Origin: Artemia franciscana
Taxonomy: Eukaryota; Arthropoda; Branchiopoda; Anostraca; Artemiidae
DNA length: 64,000 nucleotides
NCBI RefSeq assembly: GCF_032884065.1
Contig: NC_088872.1
Location: 35,374,917 to 35,438,916 of the forward strand
Reading direction: 5' to 3'
A model generated the notes under the pieces. The model did not search any database. It was not told where the DNA came from and was given only the letters and a program-made list of their open reading frames with translations. Position numbers and translations under genes: made by a program. This document shows, piece after piece, positions 45,205-56,869 of this stretch. Position 1 is the first letter of the stretch. Each line of letters begins with the position of its first letter.

Positions 45205-46000
45205 GAACTAAATCAAAAGAAATTAAGTGCACCCAGGTTTTCAAATTAGGCATATCGGGAATCGTTTCAAAACGGCATATCTCAGTAATGGCTAAGGTTA
45301 TTAAGTTAAAAGTTTCAGGGAGTGTTGAATGGGATGTTGAACTAAATCAAAAGACTCTACGCGATCCGGGATCTCAAGAGAGCGTATCTGCAATGTCTCA
45401 GAAATGCAAGGGGTGTTAAGCTGTAACTTTCAGAGAACATCGAGGGGAACGTTGCAACAAATTAAAAAAACACCATGTGCATCCAGGTTGTCAAAAATGT
45501 GTATCAGTGCGTAAAAGGTGTATCGCATCTAAGACACAAGGTGCAGTCAGGCTGTGAAAACGACAAATCCACATGAACTGTTAAAGGTATTGAGTTGAAA
45601 GGTTTCAAAGAATGTTGAGGAAGATGCTAAGCTTAATCAAAATATAGTATGTGCGGCCTGGTTGTCGAAAGGGCGTATTTGCAATATCTAAAGAAAGGCT
45701 AATGGTATTAAGCTGAAACCTTCAGGAAATTTTGAGGGGGGGGTTATTGAATCAAAGAAAAGGATACTATGTGCATTCTTCTTATCAAAACAGTCTGCAC
45801 AATATATTGAGTCTGAATTTTCAGGAAGTTCTGATGGGAACATTAGATAAATCATAAGACACTATATGCATGCAGATTGTCAAATGGTCTATGGGAAATA
45901 TTTAAAGAATGGCTAGTGTATTAGTTTGAACTTTTGTGGAATTTCGAACTCCATCCAAAAACATTGGATGTGCATTCAGGTTGTCAGAATGATGTCTTTT
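45205..46000 (+). repeat. Degenerate ~115-bp satellite, about seven units
   Basis: Unit starts of the type GAACTAAATCAAAAGACAC lie near 45205, 45339, 45454, 45626, 45745, 45841 and 45946. Each is followed by TATGTGCATCCAGGTTGTCA-like, GCAATATCT-like and AAGCTGAAACTTTCAGG-like blocks. Spacings vary from about 97 to 172 bp. Internal divergence is high, so this is an old array. Confidence 0.65.
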
Positions 46001-46164
46001 CCACACCCCATAAAAACACTGAAGTCAGAGTCGCAAATAAAAGAAGATAAAGAGAGCTGAATGATGCCTCTGATATTTATTGATGACTAATTCTATTTGT
46101 AATCTTTTGAGTTTAATGCAGAAGGATTGAGTCTAGAAGTTGCTGTTAAATCAAAATTTTAATT

Positions 46165-46390
46165 CAAGAATCGTTACAACCATCTAGGGCAAAACAAAAA
46201 CAGGTTGTCCCAGGTTAAGGTGGGAGGATGTTGCAAGGAAAGATTTAAGGGAAATGGAAACTTCCTGGGAGGGTGTAAAGAGGGAAGTTTTGAATAGATT
46301 GGAATGGAGGAGGAGCATATGTAGCTGAGTTGGCCTCAGGTGGCTTGGTGCTGCAGTGAGCTGTTAATAGTAGTAGGCTTAGTAATATTC
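46165..46390 (+). mobile_element. RTE LINE 3' end, plus
   Basis: CCATCTAGGGCAAAACAAAA to GGTGGGAGGATGTTGC and on to GCTGCAGTGAGCTGTTAATA match the 3' ends of the RTE copies at 47.3-48.5 kb (minus) and 56.9-57.7 kb. The encoded tail would be SSRAKQKQVVPG-like. It ends with AGTAGTAGGCTTAGTA, a TAG-type tail. Only about 220 bp remain. Confidence 0.75.
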
Positions 46391-46471
46391 CCAAACCTCA
46401 ATTCCAAATGAACGAAGTTTATGCAATAATTATATTGCATAGAATCAAAGACAACGCCCAGATCAGCTTAT

Positions 46472-46675
46472 CAGTGGCGGATCCAGGGGGCAGAGGAACC
46501 CTCCCCCCAAGACTCTTTTGGTGCCCTCATTCCTTGTTTTTTCTATTTTCACTCTTTTATAAAATAGATGTGTCAATACGGTCTTGTCACATTGCCCCTC
46601 TCCCAAAATTTTGCTTATTGGTACCCTTGACAAATAACCTCTTCCCCCCATGATTTTCCTCTAGATCTACCCCTG
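46472..46675. mobile_element. hAT MITE, 204 bp
   Basis: The left end CAGTGGCGGATCCAGGGGG and the right end (complement CAGGGGTAGATCTAGAGG) form the imperfect inverted repeats typical of small hAT derivatives. Flanking octamers CAGCTTAT and CACCTTTG share five of eight bases. The inside has no coding capacity. Confidence 0.65.
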
Positions 46676-46799
46676 CACCTTTGGAAACTTAAATTAAATT
46701 AAAATCCAGTTTAATTCATAAGCCATAAATCAGAAAAATGTTAATAATATCAACTAATAATAGAACTTTGGCATTGGCAACCAAAAACAGGCAGAAATT

Positions 46800-46890
46800 A
46801 ATTTAAAAAGGAATCCTGTACAAAAGTTTGTTCAAAGAAAAGTAAAGAGCTATATTAAAACCTGAGATGAGCAGAAATGAATACCCATAA
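46800..46890 (+). repeat. Short palindromic-repeat fragment
   Basis: The phrase CAAAGAAAAGTAAAGAGC then TATTAAAACCTGAGATGAGC and AGAAATGAATACC matches the left palindrome arm of the abundant family at reduced similarity. Confidence 0.45.
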
Positions 46891-47317
46891 TAATTCAAAC
46901 AGTAGTTTGAATTACTGCAAGACTAATTACCGGAGCTGTAAACGATCACAAACAGGAGTTTTGCTACTGTAAACTCTCCTAACCATAGACCTATAAAAGC
47001 CTACTGCGTCATTTACAATTTATTGAAAACTAAATATATTTTATTTTTTTTATGATTACAACGATGAAAAAAACTATTAAATAAGATCTTAAGTCTTGAA
47101 TCGCTGAGATTTCCTGGAATTAATATCATTATTTAGCATTCAGCTTATTTCCATTAGTTATTTTCAGTCCTCTTGATTATTATAGTGATTTTGTTTTTTA
47201 TAGTCCGTCGATGTCTTGAAAAGTCAAAACTCATTGTTCGAAATGCAGACAGTTTTCAGTAAAGTGCAGATGACAGAATAGACTTTAGAAGGCTTAGAGT
47301 TAAGGGGGCGGTAGTAG

Positions 47318-48500
47318 CCAAACTACTACTACTACTCCCAACAACTCACCGCAGCACCATGCCGCCTGAGGCCAACACAGCTACGCACGCTCCTCCTTCA
47401 TCCCAATCTTTTCAAAGCCACCCACTTTACACTCCCTAAAAGTTCTCATTTCCTTAAAGTCTTTCTTTATGACATCTTCCCACCCGAACCGTGGACAACC
47501 TGCTTTCTGTTTAGCCCTAGACGATTGGCCGAAAAGGAGAATCTTTGGCAATGTGTCATCCTTCATCCGCAAACGTGCCCTAGCCACCTCAACCTTTCTC
47601 TCATTAAAGCCATAGAAAGCGGGTTTGAACCACACTTTTAGTGCAGCTTACTGTTTGAAATACGATCACGGTCAGTCAGCGGGGTACTCAGAACCCTCCG
47701 CAGGCAATTTCTCTGGAAAACATCGAGCAAATCTTCATCCGCTTTTTGGGGCGCCATGCTGCTGAGCCAAATTTGACCACTGTCACCACTGTAGCTTCCA
47801 ATATTCTAATCTTGGTTTGCAGACTTATCTTCCTATACTTCCAAACTTTTTTTTAACTGTGAAAAAACACCCTGAGCCTTGGCTATTCTACTTTTAACTT
47901 CTTCACTACTCCGTCTTTACCAATAATACTACGAAGGGAAGTGAATATGTCCACCTGATCAATCTTTTCTTTACACAACGTCACCTTTTCATTTTCACTC
48001 ATTCCTAGCCTTAGTGACTAAGTCTTCTTAACATTTATTTTCAAACCTAGTCTTGCACCTTGAACTCTCAAAACCTCTAAAAGTTCATCCACTTTGCTCA
48101 AACTTTTATCTAGAATGCTTAAATCATCAATATAATCTAAGTCCAGGAGAGTTTTTCCTCCCCATTTGATTCCATGGTCTCCCATTGTCTTTCCTGTGCT
48201 TCTTAAGACAAAATCCATCAAAATGATCCATTGAAAACCATGTAGAGGGGAATAGAACACAACCCTGCTTAAATCCTGATTTAATACGAAACCAGCTGTT
48301 AACCTCATTTTCTAACCTTAACCGCAGCAGCGGTATTCTCGTACATAGCACTAATTACTTCAATGTATTTTTCTGGCATACCATACAAGGATAAGACCTT
48401 TGCTAAAGCTCTACTATCAACAGATTCGAATGCCTGCTCATAATCTACAAAAGTGAGGACCAAAGGTGTTTGATTCACTTCGTTTTGAATTGACTTGAGT
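47318..48500 (-). mobile_element. RTE LINE, 5'-truncated, minus
   Basis: Read on the minus strand from 48500 the protein fragments follow in RTE order. These are DYEQAFESVDSRALAK, YGMPEKYIEVI, FRIKSGFKQGCVL, LDYIDDLSIL (the YADD-box variant), GARLGLKINVKK, then the C-terminal FQRNCLRRVL-like and SRAKQKAGCPRFGWEDVIKK segments ending at 47381. They lie in more than one frame, so the copy carries a few frameshifts. The 3' end has a GTAGTAGTAGTAG tail at 47318-47340. The endonuclease part is absent. Closely related to the fragments at 46.2 and 56.9 kb. Confidence 0.85.
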
Positions 48501-49564
48501 ATTCACTTGATTTTACTCGTTTGGGTTTTAATTATTCATCTATATCAGTAATTGTTATCTTTATCTTTGATGTAATTGCTTATTTTAATTTCACCTTGTT
48601 TTGGGTCTCATTTAGTCTTCGATAGTAATTTATGGTCGTTTTAACTTTGATTTATTATAAGACTTTATTTCTGTTTGTCTTAAATTTTTAATATGGTGCC
48701 TTACTTCTCTTTCAAAAACTTCTTTTAAATCATTTTTTCCATAATACCAATGAAACTCTAGGATACATCTTATGCAAAGCTTAAATACAGCCTTGTACAC
48801 TTAAGCGGCTTTAAGAGACATTTTATGGCATAAAATTATACCTTTGCTGCATAGAAAACTCTACTCAGAAAACACGACCCCCCTCAAAGCTTTGCCTGCA
48901 AAAAACTTGACTTACGCAAGATTCACACAAGATTGAACTCGGCAAAATCCAACCTATGTAAAAGTTGACAAAAAAGTTTTACAGACAATTCATTCAGGAC
49001 ATATTGATGTAGGTAGTAGTGGAAAATTGCAGTACATATTGGTTTACGAGGCTTAATAAAGACATTGTTTACTTGTTTAAAGGGTGGTAATGACTCCAAA
49101 GACGGTGTCAACGATGTAAAAGAGAACGACAATGATGGTATTGGCCATACTGATTATGGCAACAACAATAATATATGGTAACGTCAATTAAAACCATCAT
49201 GGCACTTGATGGTGACCAAAACCATAGCATCATTTGGCAAACTATTGAACATTCGGATAAAAGTAACATTGAGGGGTATTTTGCATGTATCATCATCGTC
49301 AAGTCATCGTCATCGCCACTATCGCGGTCTTCTAAGTCATAGTTTCTCGCACTAAACTCACTTGACGTTTTCGTCGGAGTCATTAGTGTCGCATCATTAT
49401 CCAGCATCTTCAAAGATGTCCCTTCAAAGCGTTACCTACCTACATCTTTACCTTATTCGGGCACTTTCTACATCCGTATGTTTTGATTCTTTGTAAGTTT
49501 CTACAGTAGGTTTCCTCTAATTCTTCGTAGTCAGGTTTCTCAAAAGATTTTTAATGGTTGGATT

Positions 49565-49770
49565 TCGCATTAGCTGAGTTTTACTGGAAAGAATTCTGCT
49601 TGGGTTAAGTTTTCTGGAGCGAATTTTTTTAGAGGTGAGTTTCACTGGGCTCAATTTTTTGTGGGCTGCATTTTACTGGTTTGAATTCGGGTGAAGATTG
49701 CTTGGTTTGGGTTTTGAGTTGGTTGAATTTTGTATGGTCTGAGTTTGTTCAGGTTAAGTTTTGCACTCAA
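49565..49770 (+). repeat. T/G-rich degenerate minisatellite
   Basis: Phrases of the type GGCTGAGTTTTACTGG and GTTGAATTTT alternate about seven or eight times with a period near 26-30 bp. The strand asymmetry (T and G on +) is strong. The array ends about 170 bp before protease exon 4. Confidence 0.6.
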
Positions 49771-49937
49771 GTTTCGGTAAACTCATCTTGAGAGTTTATT
49801 ATTGAGCTCACAGTCATATAAATGTCTTCAAGAAAGAAAATGAAGGATATGCAAATCTACTTGAGGTATAAGCTACAGCCATCCCCCTCTTTGAAATGGC
49901 TCTTAGTTATGTGATTGTTTATCTTCCTGTTTTCCAG

Positions 49938-50146
49938 CGTAGACCCAAGACAACTCCAAGTTCTGTTGGGAGGTCATGATCTCACCAATGAAGAAGCAAC
50001 AGAAGCAATTATTCGAACTTTATCTGGACTAATAAAACACCCTCAGTTTGTAAGAAAAACTTTCAATAACGACATAGCTTTGTTGCGACTCAACGAACCC
50101 GTGCAGTTTACTCGCTCTGTGTCTCCCGCTTGCCTGCCGGTTGCAG
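49938..50146 (+). CDS. Serine protease exon 4: catalytic Asp
   Basis: The acceptor TTCCTGTTTTCCAG is followed by CG, so the split codon GG|C makes Gly95. Then the frame reads VDPRQLQVLLGGHDLTNEEA, and later LIKHPQFVRKTFNNDIALLR and VSPACLPVA. Asp140 in NNDIALL is the catalytic Asp102. Cys160 in SPACLP is the Cys122 equivalent that pairs with the light-chain Cys42. This stretch corresponds to chymotrypsin residues of roughly 61-127. The exon ends G|GTATGT in phase 1. It agrees with the flanking exons in phase and in homologous position, and there is no internal stop. Confidence 0.95.
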
Positions 50147-51554
50147 GTATGTTATTTTTTTTTATATATTATACATTGTAATTTTGTCATAATTGATAGG
50201 TCTATATCAAGTAGCAGTATTTTGCTTGGCTATCACATGGCTGGTCTTGGGACACCATTGCTAGAGAGACAGGCAGTACCTTAAAATTTGTGGACTTGAA
50301 ACACTACCTAACGGAATGTCTCATCTCTTCTAATTGCTATTTCTAGAAGAACAATTAAAAGGATAGGATCATGATCATTCAGAGCCATTTATGGTGCATA
50401 GGGCGTTATGTCAACGTTTCAGTTGATTTTTTTTTAAATTTATTTATTTACAGGGACAAGTAACAAAACCTATCGATCAATCTTGTCCTTGTGGCAGTGA
50501 TAATTTAACCTCTAATCTGGTATTGCTAACTGTGCCATTCCACTGTGCCAACACAAAGTAGAAGCACAGTTACTCTTACAGGAATGAGACATGTTATCAT
50601 AAAGAAACAGTCCATTTCTACGTAAAACCAAAGAGAAAAAGAGAGATAACTCTGCTGTAAATTCCGTAGTAAAGAAGTGCCATTTACCAAGAAAAGACAA
50701 AAATTATATTTTTTAAAACTAATATTTCTTAAACTATGCTTAGATGCATTAAATAGCCTCATGGTTAAAAGTCTGGGAATATTTTAAGCCAGTATGAATA
50801 AAGCAAACACGATTGTTTTTTTTTGCGCGAAATTTTAAGCCAGTAAAAATGACAAACACTTCTTGAATTACAGCGATTTTTGAAAATTAACTGTCTAATA
50901 TCAGCGGTTAAACCAAACTAAATTTAATTCATGGAGAGATAAAATTTATATTACATGTATTTTTAATCAGAGGCTGCACATCATTTCACGTATATATCCA
51001 TTTTTTTTAATTATATTTTCCCATAGAAAAAGATACAATGAGAGTTTACAGAAGAGAGAAGTGAGAAAATTAATGATGTTTGTCCAAAAATATAAATTAC
51101 CAAAAATTCTAGTTTGTGATTGAGAATGATGGTGAAAGAAGAAGAAGTACCTGAAAGAAGAAGTAGAAAATATGTAGTCAATTTTAAATACGAAATTAAA
51201 AGAAAAGAAAATTGTTCTAATGAGGCTATTTATAAGTAAAAAAATTTCTACAGAAAGACTAACTCTACGAACAAAACAGTCCACATCCAGGAGCAAAAAA
51301 AAAAAAAATCACTTAGTTATGGGCAAATTTTCTTAGAATAATTGATTTTGTACCCTAGCTTTATTACTTACATCTTTATTACTACATCTTTATTACTAGC
51401 TTTATTACTACATCTTTCTCAGAACGACATTTGAAAATGAAGTATTCTGAAATTTTGGTTACACTTAGTTTATACGTGAAACTATTCACCTATAGACTTA
51501 TTTTGAGCGACCGTCAAGAATTCTTTGTTGGAGAAGAATATTCGTTATCTGCTG

Positions 51555-51850
51555 TCCACAGATTAAAAAGAACGAAATTTATTACGTAGTTGAGAGGGAT
51601 TGCCGCCTCCTCAATACTGCACTCTGTATGGTAAAGTTTTTCTTAGAACTTTTAAAAAAAACTTATTATTCTAATTAAATGGCCCTTGTGTTTCAGGAGT
51701 AATTCTTAGATAATTGGAACAAAAAGTCAAGCTTTAGCGTAAAGAGAGAGGTATTGAGGACGAGACAATCCCTCTTATATATGTAATAATTTCTGTTCGT
51801 TTTAAGTTTTAATGTTGCTTCTTACTTACAGTTGAAAGAACTTTTTTTTT
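51555..51850 (+). repeat. Palindromic repeat family, copy K (palindrome only)
   Basis: Only the first-palindrome unit is present, with a left arm including GAACGAAATTTATTACGTAG and a right arm with TATATGTAATAATTTCTGTT and GTTGCTTCTTACTTACAGTT. The 3' half of the element is absent. The family therefore also exists as solo palindromes. Confidence 0.7.
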
Positions 51851-53150
51851 TTATTTGATTTAATACTAGAACAATGAACAGTGTAAAGAACAATATTTGT
51901 CCCTTACCAAGAATAAATACTTTGTATACGCCACACAAATAATATAGGCTACCGTCACGAGCCTAATAATTGTCTGAATAATGAGCCACATAATAAACCA
52001 CAACAATCTAATTAATTAAACATGGAAAAAGCACGCGCAACACAACAAAAACAATGAGACAATAAAATATTATTGGAAATAAACACACATACTAGAACAC
52101 TGTCAGATTTTGTCGTTAACCCGAAGTAGCACTAACTTTTAAAATGTATTTAAAAGTTCTTCCTAAGTTTTCTTTAGGCTGAAAGAAAATAGACTCCAAG
52201 TCATAATCTGTTCAGGTTATTCCACTTTAAGAGTTGAGTGTGAACCACCCTTCAGCTTTTATAACAACCTCTGTTAAATCAAGTTAGGTAAAATGCAGGC
52301 TCTTCTTCTTTCAGGGTAACATATAATGATCTGTTTACATCTCTAGATACCACTTTACAAATGCTCCTTGTTTACAGTTTTGTAGGGTGATCACGTGTTG
52401 CTAAGACAGCTCAATGATCTAGGTATTTTATATTTTTTAAGTTTTGTTCCAACTTCGGGAACACCTTTTTCTGGATTTCTTTAACACTTGAAACTACAAT
52501 CTTGCAAGGTAGCTCTAAGCAGTCGCAATTTTACTTCAAATTTGAGCTCACTGTTTCTTGTTTCCAACGGATTAATTTCGAATTCCTCAGAAGTGTCTCC
52601 AAATGTTTTTGTTCTTATATCGGTTGTTAATTTTAACTGTTTGCATTTTTCCAAAGGGAAGAGCTCTTAACACAGATGTGTAGATCCTCAGCTTTAGTAC
52701 CCTATTTTATTATCAGAAGTAATTGGCTTCGTTTTTGCTACATATTTTGTGTTTCCAATTACTTTAAAACTGGCAAGAGGGCAAAATAGGAAGAATTCAA
52801 TCCCAATCAGGCCTATCTGCTTAAAGTCAATTAGCCTACTTAACCTGGTAGGACCTCGCAAGCTAACCAAGGTCTATATTGTACAATCTGCATTTTGACT
52901 TGACTCAGCACAAAAATTACTGATTAAACATCACTTATAGAGAAATATCAGCTTTAATCATGATACAGTAAAGACTAATTACATTAATCATGTAATTTTC
53001 TTTGAAATTTTCTGCTTTTTAATGAATTTGACAAACTATACAACATCTGTCCGATAGTATTTTTATTCTCTGTCTTCTCATGTCAAACCAGAAGATCCAA
53101 CTCTTACAAGCTCCTCATTATTTTGAAAAATAATAGTTTGAACTTTTATA

Positions 53151-53467
53151 GGTACTAATCTGTTATAGCAACAACACTCAAATTGTTGGGTAGACAGAAG
53201 CGGTTTCTTTCTGTAGTTTATTTGAGCTTAGCGTGATATATTGTATATACACTACATTGTAGGTATATAAAAATTAAATATTTTAGTTTGTGTTTTGGTT
53301 AGGTTAGATTAGAAACTATATATGTAATGGGTTCTGGGGGACCTGATTTCCATAATTCTCTGTTGTATCTTCCATAAAATATTTTATTTTCATCATGCTT
53401 AGGCATATTTTATTAGGATTAGCCTAACTTCACTTCTTGAGTGTTGTTGTTATAACAGTTAAGTACC
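53151..53467. mobile_element. MITE, ~0.3 kb, TIR CTGTTATARCAACAACACTCAA (copy 1)
   Basis: The left end GGTACTAATCTGTTATAGC and right end (complement GGTACTTAACTGTTATAAC) form inverted repeats of about 30 bp that include CAACAACACTCAA. Inside are a GGTTAGGTTAGATTAG phrase and a TTCTCTGTTGTATCTTCC phrase that recur in the second copy at 56.07-56.37 kb. No coding capacity. The target duplication is unclear. The right end lies only 30 bp before exon 5. Confidence 0.75.
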
Positions 53468-53497
53468 TTTTTAAATTCTATGGATTTTGATCTTTAG

Positions 53498-53700
53498 ACC
53501 GAAGTTACACCCATGAAAATGCAACAGTGATCGGCTGGGGAAGACTGTCCGAAAATGGTCCAATTTCACCGGTCCTTCGTCAAGTGGCCGTGCCAATTTA
53601 TTCGGACTCAGCTTGCAAAAGCTCCAAATATGGAACAAAGGCCATAACAGAAAACATGATGTGCGCTGGTTATGACAATGGCAAGCTTGACGCATGCCAA
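53498..53700 (+). CDS. Serine protease exon 5: substrate-pocket Asp189
   Basis: After GATCTTTAG the split codon gives Asp165. Then come RSYTHENATVIGWGRLSENG, VLRQVAVPIYSDSACK and ENMMCAGYDNGKLDACQ. ATVIGWG is a hallmark strand of S1A proteases. SACK and MMCAG supply the Cys168-Cys182 pair. Asp229, six residues before the catalytic Ser, is Asp189 at the bottom of the S1 pocket, which predicts cleavage after Arg or Lys. Cys136 is absent (Val in its place), as in many arthropod members. The exon ends CAA|GTAAGT in phase 0. Confidence 0.95.
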
Positions 53701-55936
53701 GTAAGTTACTACTTACTTTGATTCAGTTTTTTCCTTTATTTTTGTGTAAATTTGACAAGAGTTAAATAAACAGATACTTAATCGACTTTTTCCCCTCTCT
53801 CTTTTCCTTTTTACGAGCTTAAAATAAACTTCTATTTAGGTCTATGTTCCGCTTGCAAGTTTTTGGTACTTTATTTTTCTGCTGTCCTATGATTTTAAGG
53901 TTTCGCCTTAAAAGGATAATCTTCTATTATTCAATAGTCAAGATTCATTTCTACTCATCTATCGAAATACGTTTATGAATTGACTTTGCATATTTTTTTA
54001 GATTTGAAAAATCTGTGGAAAAGATGCGAAAAACATGAGAAAATATTTTCCTGATTTTAAACAAGTTTAGATCAGTTTCTAAGAAAAAACCTAGGCAATT
54101 ATAATTCTGGTTTAGTGAATCCATATACCTGAAACTAACAAAACCAATGATAAGTATCTTGTCCTCTCAATGCAAGTTACAGCTGTGGACTTGTCGTAGA
54201 ATTGCAAGTTACACAAGGGTATAAACCATTAATCATTTTATTTACAGATTTTTACTTCTGTCCATCCTTCTCTCTAGTCTTTTTTTTATACATGTTGAAA
54301 GGCTATTTAACTTATTTCTGGTTTTCTTCTCAAAAAGTTTTTGTTAATTGGGACTTGATGCATGTAGTGTAAATACACGTATATCATTTTTTTACTATAT
54401 ATCTTTTTTTCGTTTTGTTCTTTCAACCAGTTTCATTAGTTGGTACTTATTTATTACTTATCTATTTATTATTTTACATGTTTTTATAATAGGCTCGGTC
54501 ACGCCAACTAAGTCTTATTTAACCTTTGCATCAATCTTATGTTTCCTTTTTTTAAACTTTCTCCTACATAAAATAGGCTTACTTTCGCAATTTTATCGAT
54601 ACTGCGCCGATACGCAGACTATGCGGACGCCTCCCTTATTTTTAGATTGGTGCTCTTTATTCTCATGTTTGTCTTTTCCGTTTAGATGTTCATGGCATAA
54701 CCATGGAGGTCATATAGTCTCCCAAAAACCTGAAAGATATATGGATATTAAGTCATGTGTCTGTCTGCCTTTGTTTCCGTTGAATTTGTAGCTAAATTAT
54801 TCAAGCTAAAAACGTGAGATTTTTACCGAATAATTGTGGCGCCATAAGAATAAAATTGACTATAAAACTGGAAAAATCGGAGAACTGGATATATGACAAC
54901 AAACATACAGAGGGCCAAAGACCTGAACTGTCTACCATGGCGATCAGAGGGAGTGACCTCAGGCCATATTTGCAAGGACTGAATGCCCGAGCTGGCGACT
55001 GTTGAGAGGAGAAAGAGGCAACTCAGGCTACATTTATAAAGGTCGAAGATCTAAAAAACTTGAGGAAGGAGACTAAAAGCTGGTGAAGACGGCTAAAAAA
55101 ACAGATAGTATAATAAATATGTTCCGTTTCTTGACCTCATCATAGTTGATTTAATTTACGGGTGCACGGGGTTGAAATAAGAAATCATTTTCCAATCGAT
55201 TCCGTGACATGGCAAAATGCAAGGGAAATATATAATTTGGGCTCTATATTTGTGCATTAGGGGGGCATTGGGGATGAAGTATAGTGTAGCTGCAGTCGAA
55301 ATGTGTTAACTGCAATCATTCTGCATATTGCCAAGTAAGAGTTGTGCTTCCTTTACATGTTTCTTTCTCAATACCCCCTAATATAGGCTTATACTCTTAC
55401 TTACGTAGACTCACAACGCATAATATCAGTAAAAAAAGAAAATAAGCCAAAGGCCCGTTTCTCTCTATTTAGTAAAATTGCTGTTAGAATGAACCTTTGA
55501 CGCTGCGCCTGTGTGGCCCTTCGATCACTTCTTTTATTCTCGGATCAGTATATATACAGCGTCACTGACATTTTCCTGTCTCAACGGTGCCCAGATTCTA
55601 GATTTTGTTACCACTCCTTTTCTTACGTTAAGTCTATTGCTAGTTTTGTCAGGGATTTGGCTATAATTCACGTAGTCAGCGTAAAATCAGGGACATTCAA
55701 GAATGCTGTGATTACAATCTTAATTTTTCTATTTTAAACAGCAGACGGGCACTACCTATTCCGAATGTCAAGTTCACATATCGGGTATTTGACATGTCAA
55801 GGATGTGTACTCGACCTTAGCATGGAGCAAAAAAAAAAAGTTTGAATGGAATCCGTGACGAACAGCTATAAAGACAGCGTATATGCTAATGAGACTCACA
55901 TTAATTAATCATACTTACAAGGAAATTTATTTTTAG
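53701..55936 (+). other. Intron 5 of the protease gene (2.2 kb)
   Basis: It begins GTAAGTTAC and ends TTTATTTTTAG. A small relic of the G-rich foldback MITE lies at 55231-55290. A 147-codon frame at 54348-54791 is rich in Phe and Leu from T-rich DNA and has no recognisable feature. Otherwise nothing is recognised. Confidence 0.9.
55231..55290 (+). repeat. Fragment of the foldback-MITE arm core
   Basis: ATAATTTGGGCTCTATATTTG then a G-run and GAAGTATAGTGTAGC match the arm core at 943-1594 and the fragment at 3376-3430. Confidence 0.55.
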
Positions 55937-55994
55937 GGTGATAGTGGAGGACCTTTGCATTATGATGCAGCAGATAGAAAGATCGACATAATTG
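55937..55994 (+). CDS. Serine protease exon 6: catalytic Ser
   Basis: This 58-nt exon reads GDSGGPLHYDAADRKIDII and ends ATT G|GTAAGT in phase 1. GDSGGP carries the catalytic Ser195 equivalent (Ser235) and Gly193/Asp194 of the oxyanion region. The phase-0 start follows exactly on the phase-0 end of exon 5. Splitting of the gene immediately before GDSGG is common in animal S1A proteases. With His91 and Asp140 the catalytic triad is complete, so the product is predicted to be an active enzyme and not a serine protease homologue. Confidence 0.95.
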
Positions 55995-56067
55995 GTAAGT
56001 AAAAGATGTACTTGATATATTTATTGAAAATTAAATTTTGACACCAGTTCGAAAAATCGGCACTTGC

Positions 56068-56376
56068 ATGTTATATTGACCACACTCAAGTTCTTGATCT
56101 GAGTTGGCTTCTCTGTCGTAATTGGGAGATAATTAGCTTAGTCCCAGTGAGATAAACTACTATGCAGGTATATTTTAATTATATATTTAATATATAGAGT
56201 TAGTTAGGTTAGATATTTAATATAATTCGTTCTGGGCGGCCTGCTTTCCATAGTTCTCTGTTGTAGTCTCCATAATTTTGTTACTAAAGTATTATATTTT
56301 CGTTATATTTGGTATATTTCATTTTAATTAACCTCACTTGACTTCTTGAGTGTGGTCGCAATAATAGACAAGTGGC
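56068..56376. mobile_element. MITE, ~0.3 kb (copy 2)
   Basis: The ends ATATTGACCACACTCAAG and (complement) TATTATTGCGACCACACTC are inverted. The interior shares GTTAGGTTAGAT and TAGTTCTCTGTTGTAGTCTCC with the copy in intron 4. The terminal sequences of the two copies differ (ACAACACTCAA versus ACCACACTCAA), so they are old or represent subfamilies. Confidence 0.7.
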
Positions 56377-56869
56377 AAAAAATCCTAGAGGGGTCAAACT
56401 TACTTTCCCATAAATAGCATAATGTGGGGTGAACAAACAAAAACCGAATAAGATAAAATTAAGCCAAATTGACTGGTAGGCAATTTTTGTGCAATTCTAT
56501 GCGGTCTGAAGAGGAAAATATTCCTGTCCCACAGGGATTAATACATGGAATTCAACAGTGAAAGCAGCGACAAGAAACGTAAAATCCTGCAATGTTCAAG
56601 ATTGCATATTGAATAAGATATGTACCTATAATATTTGCACTTTTTATTTGGTTCCGTCGGCGAGGACGCTTGCGGTAATTGAAATTTTAACCACAAAAAA
56701 AGCTGTACAATTAAACAATGAGTTGCACTGCTATTAACAAACAAATACGTTTATAATTGAAAAATGCTAGACATGGATTTTTATTTAATTTAATGTTTTC
56801 CTAACATTATGTCACTTTGACTGAAAAGAGTCTGCTGCCTAAAGGGACTAGTCTGAAAATAAGTTATTA

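Larger units (their letters stand above)
30663..49937 (+). other. Intron 3 of the protease gene (19.3 kb)
   Basis: It runs from GTAATACATAC to CTTCCTGTTTTCCAG. It is packed with mobile DNA: a foldback with flanking 23-bp direct repeats, LINE fragments, a hAT, palindromic-repeat copies, a nested LINE, a composite repeat insertion, a degenerate satellite and RTE pieces. Stretches 30.7-31.4, 32.8-33.4, 35.8-36.7 and 48.5-49.5 kb show nothing I recognise. Confidence 0.85.
50147..53497 (+). other. Intron 4 of the protease gene (3.35 kb)
   Basis: It begins GTATGTTA and ends GATTTTGATCTTTAG. It holds a palindrome-only copy of the abundant repeat and a 0.3-kb MITE, annotated separately. The rest is AT-rich with a short TTTATTACTACATC low-complexity patch near 51350-51415. 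Confidence 0.9.

Noticed and set aside
54348-54791. 147-codon frame in intron 5
   Set aside because: Strong Phe/Leu/Ser bias from T-rich DNA, no domain, and it lies within a well-supported intron.
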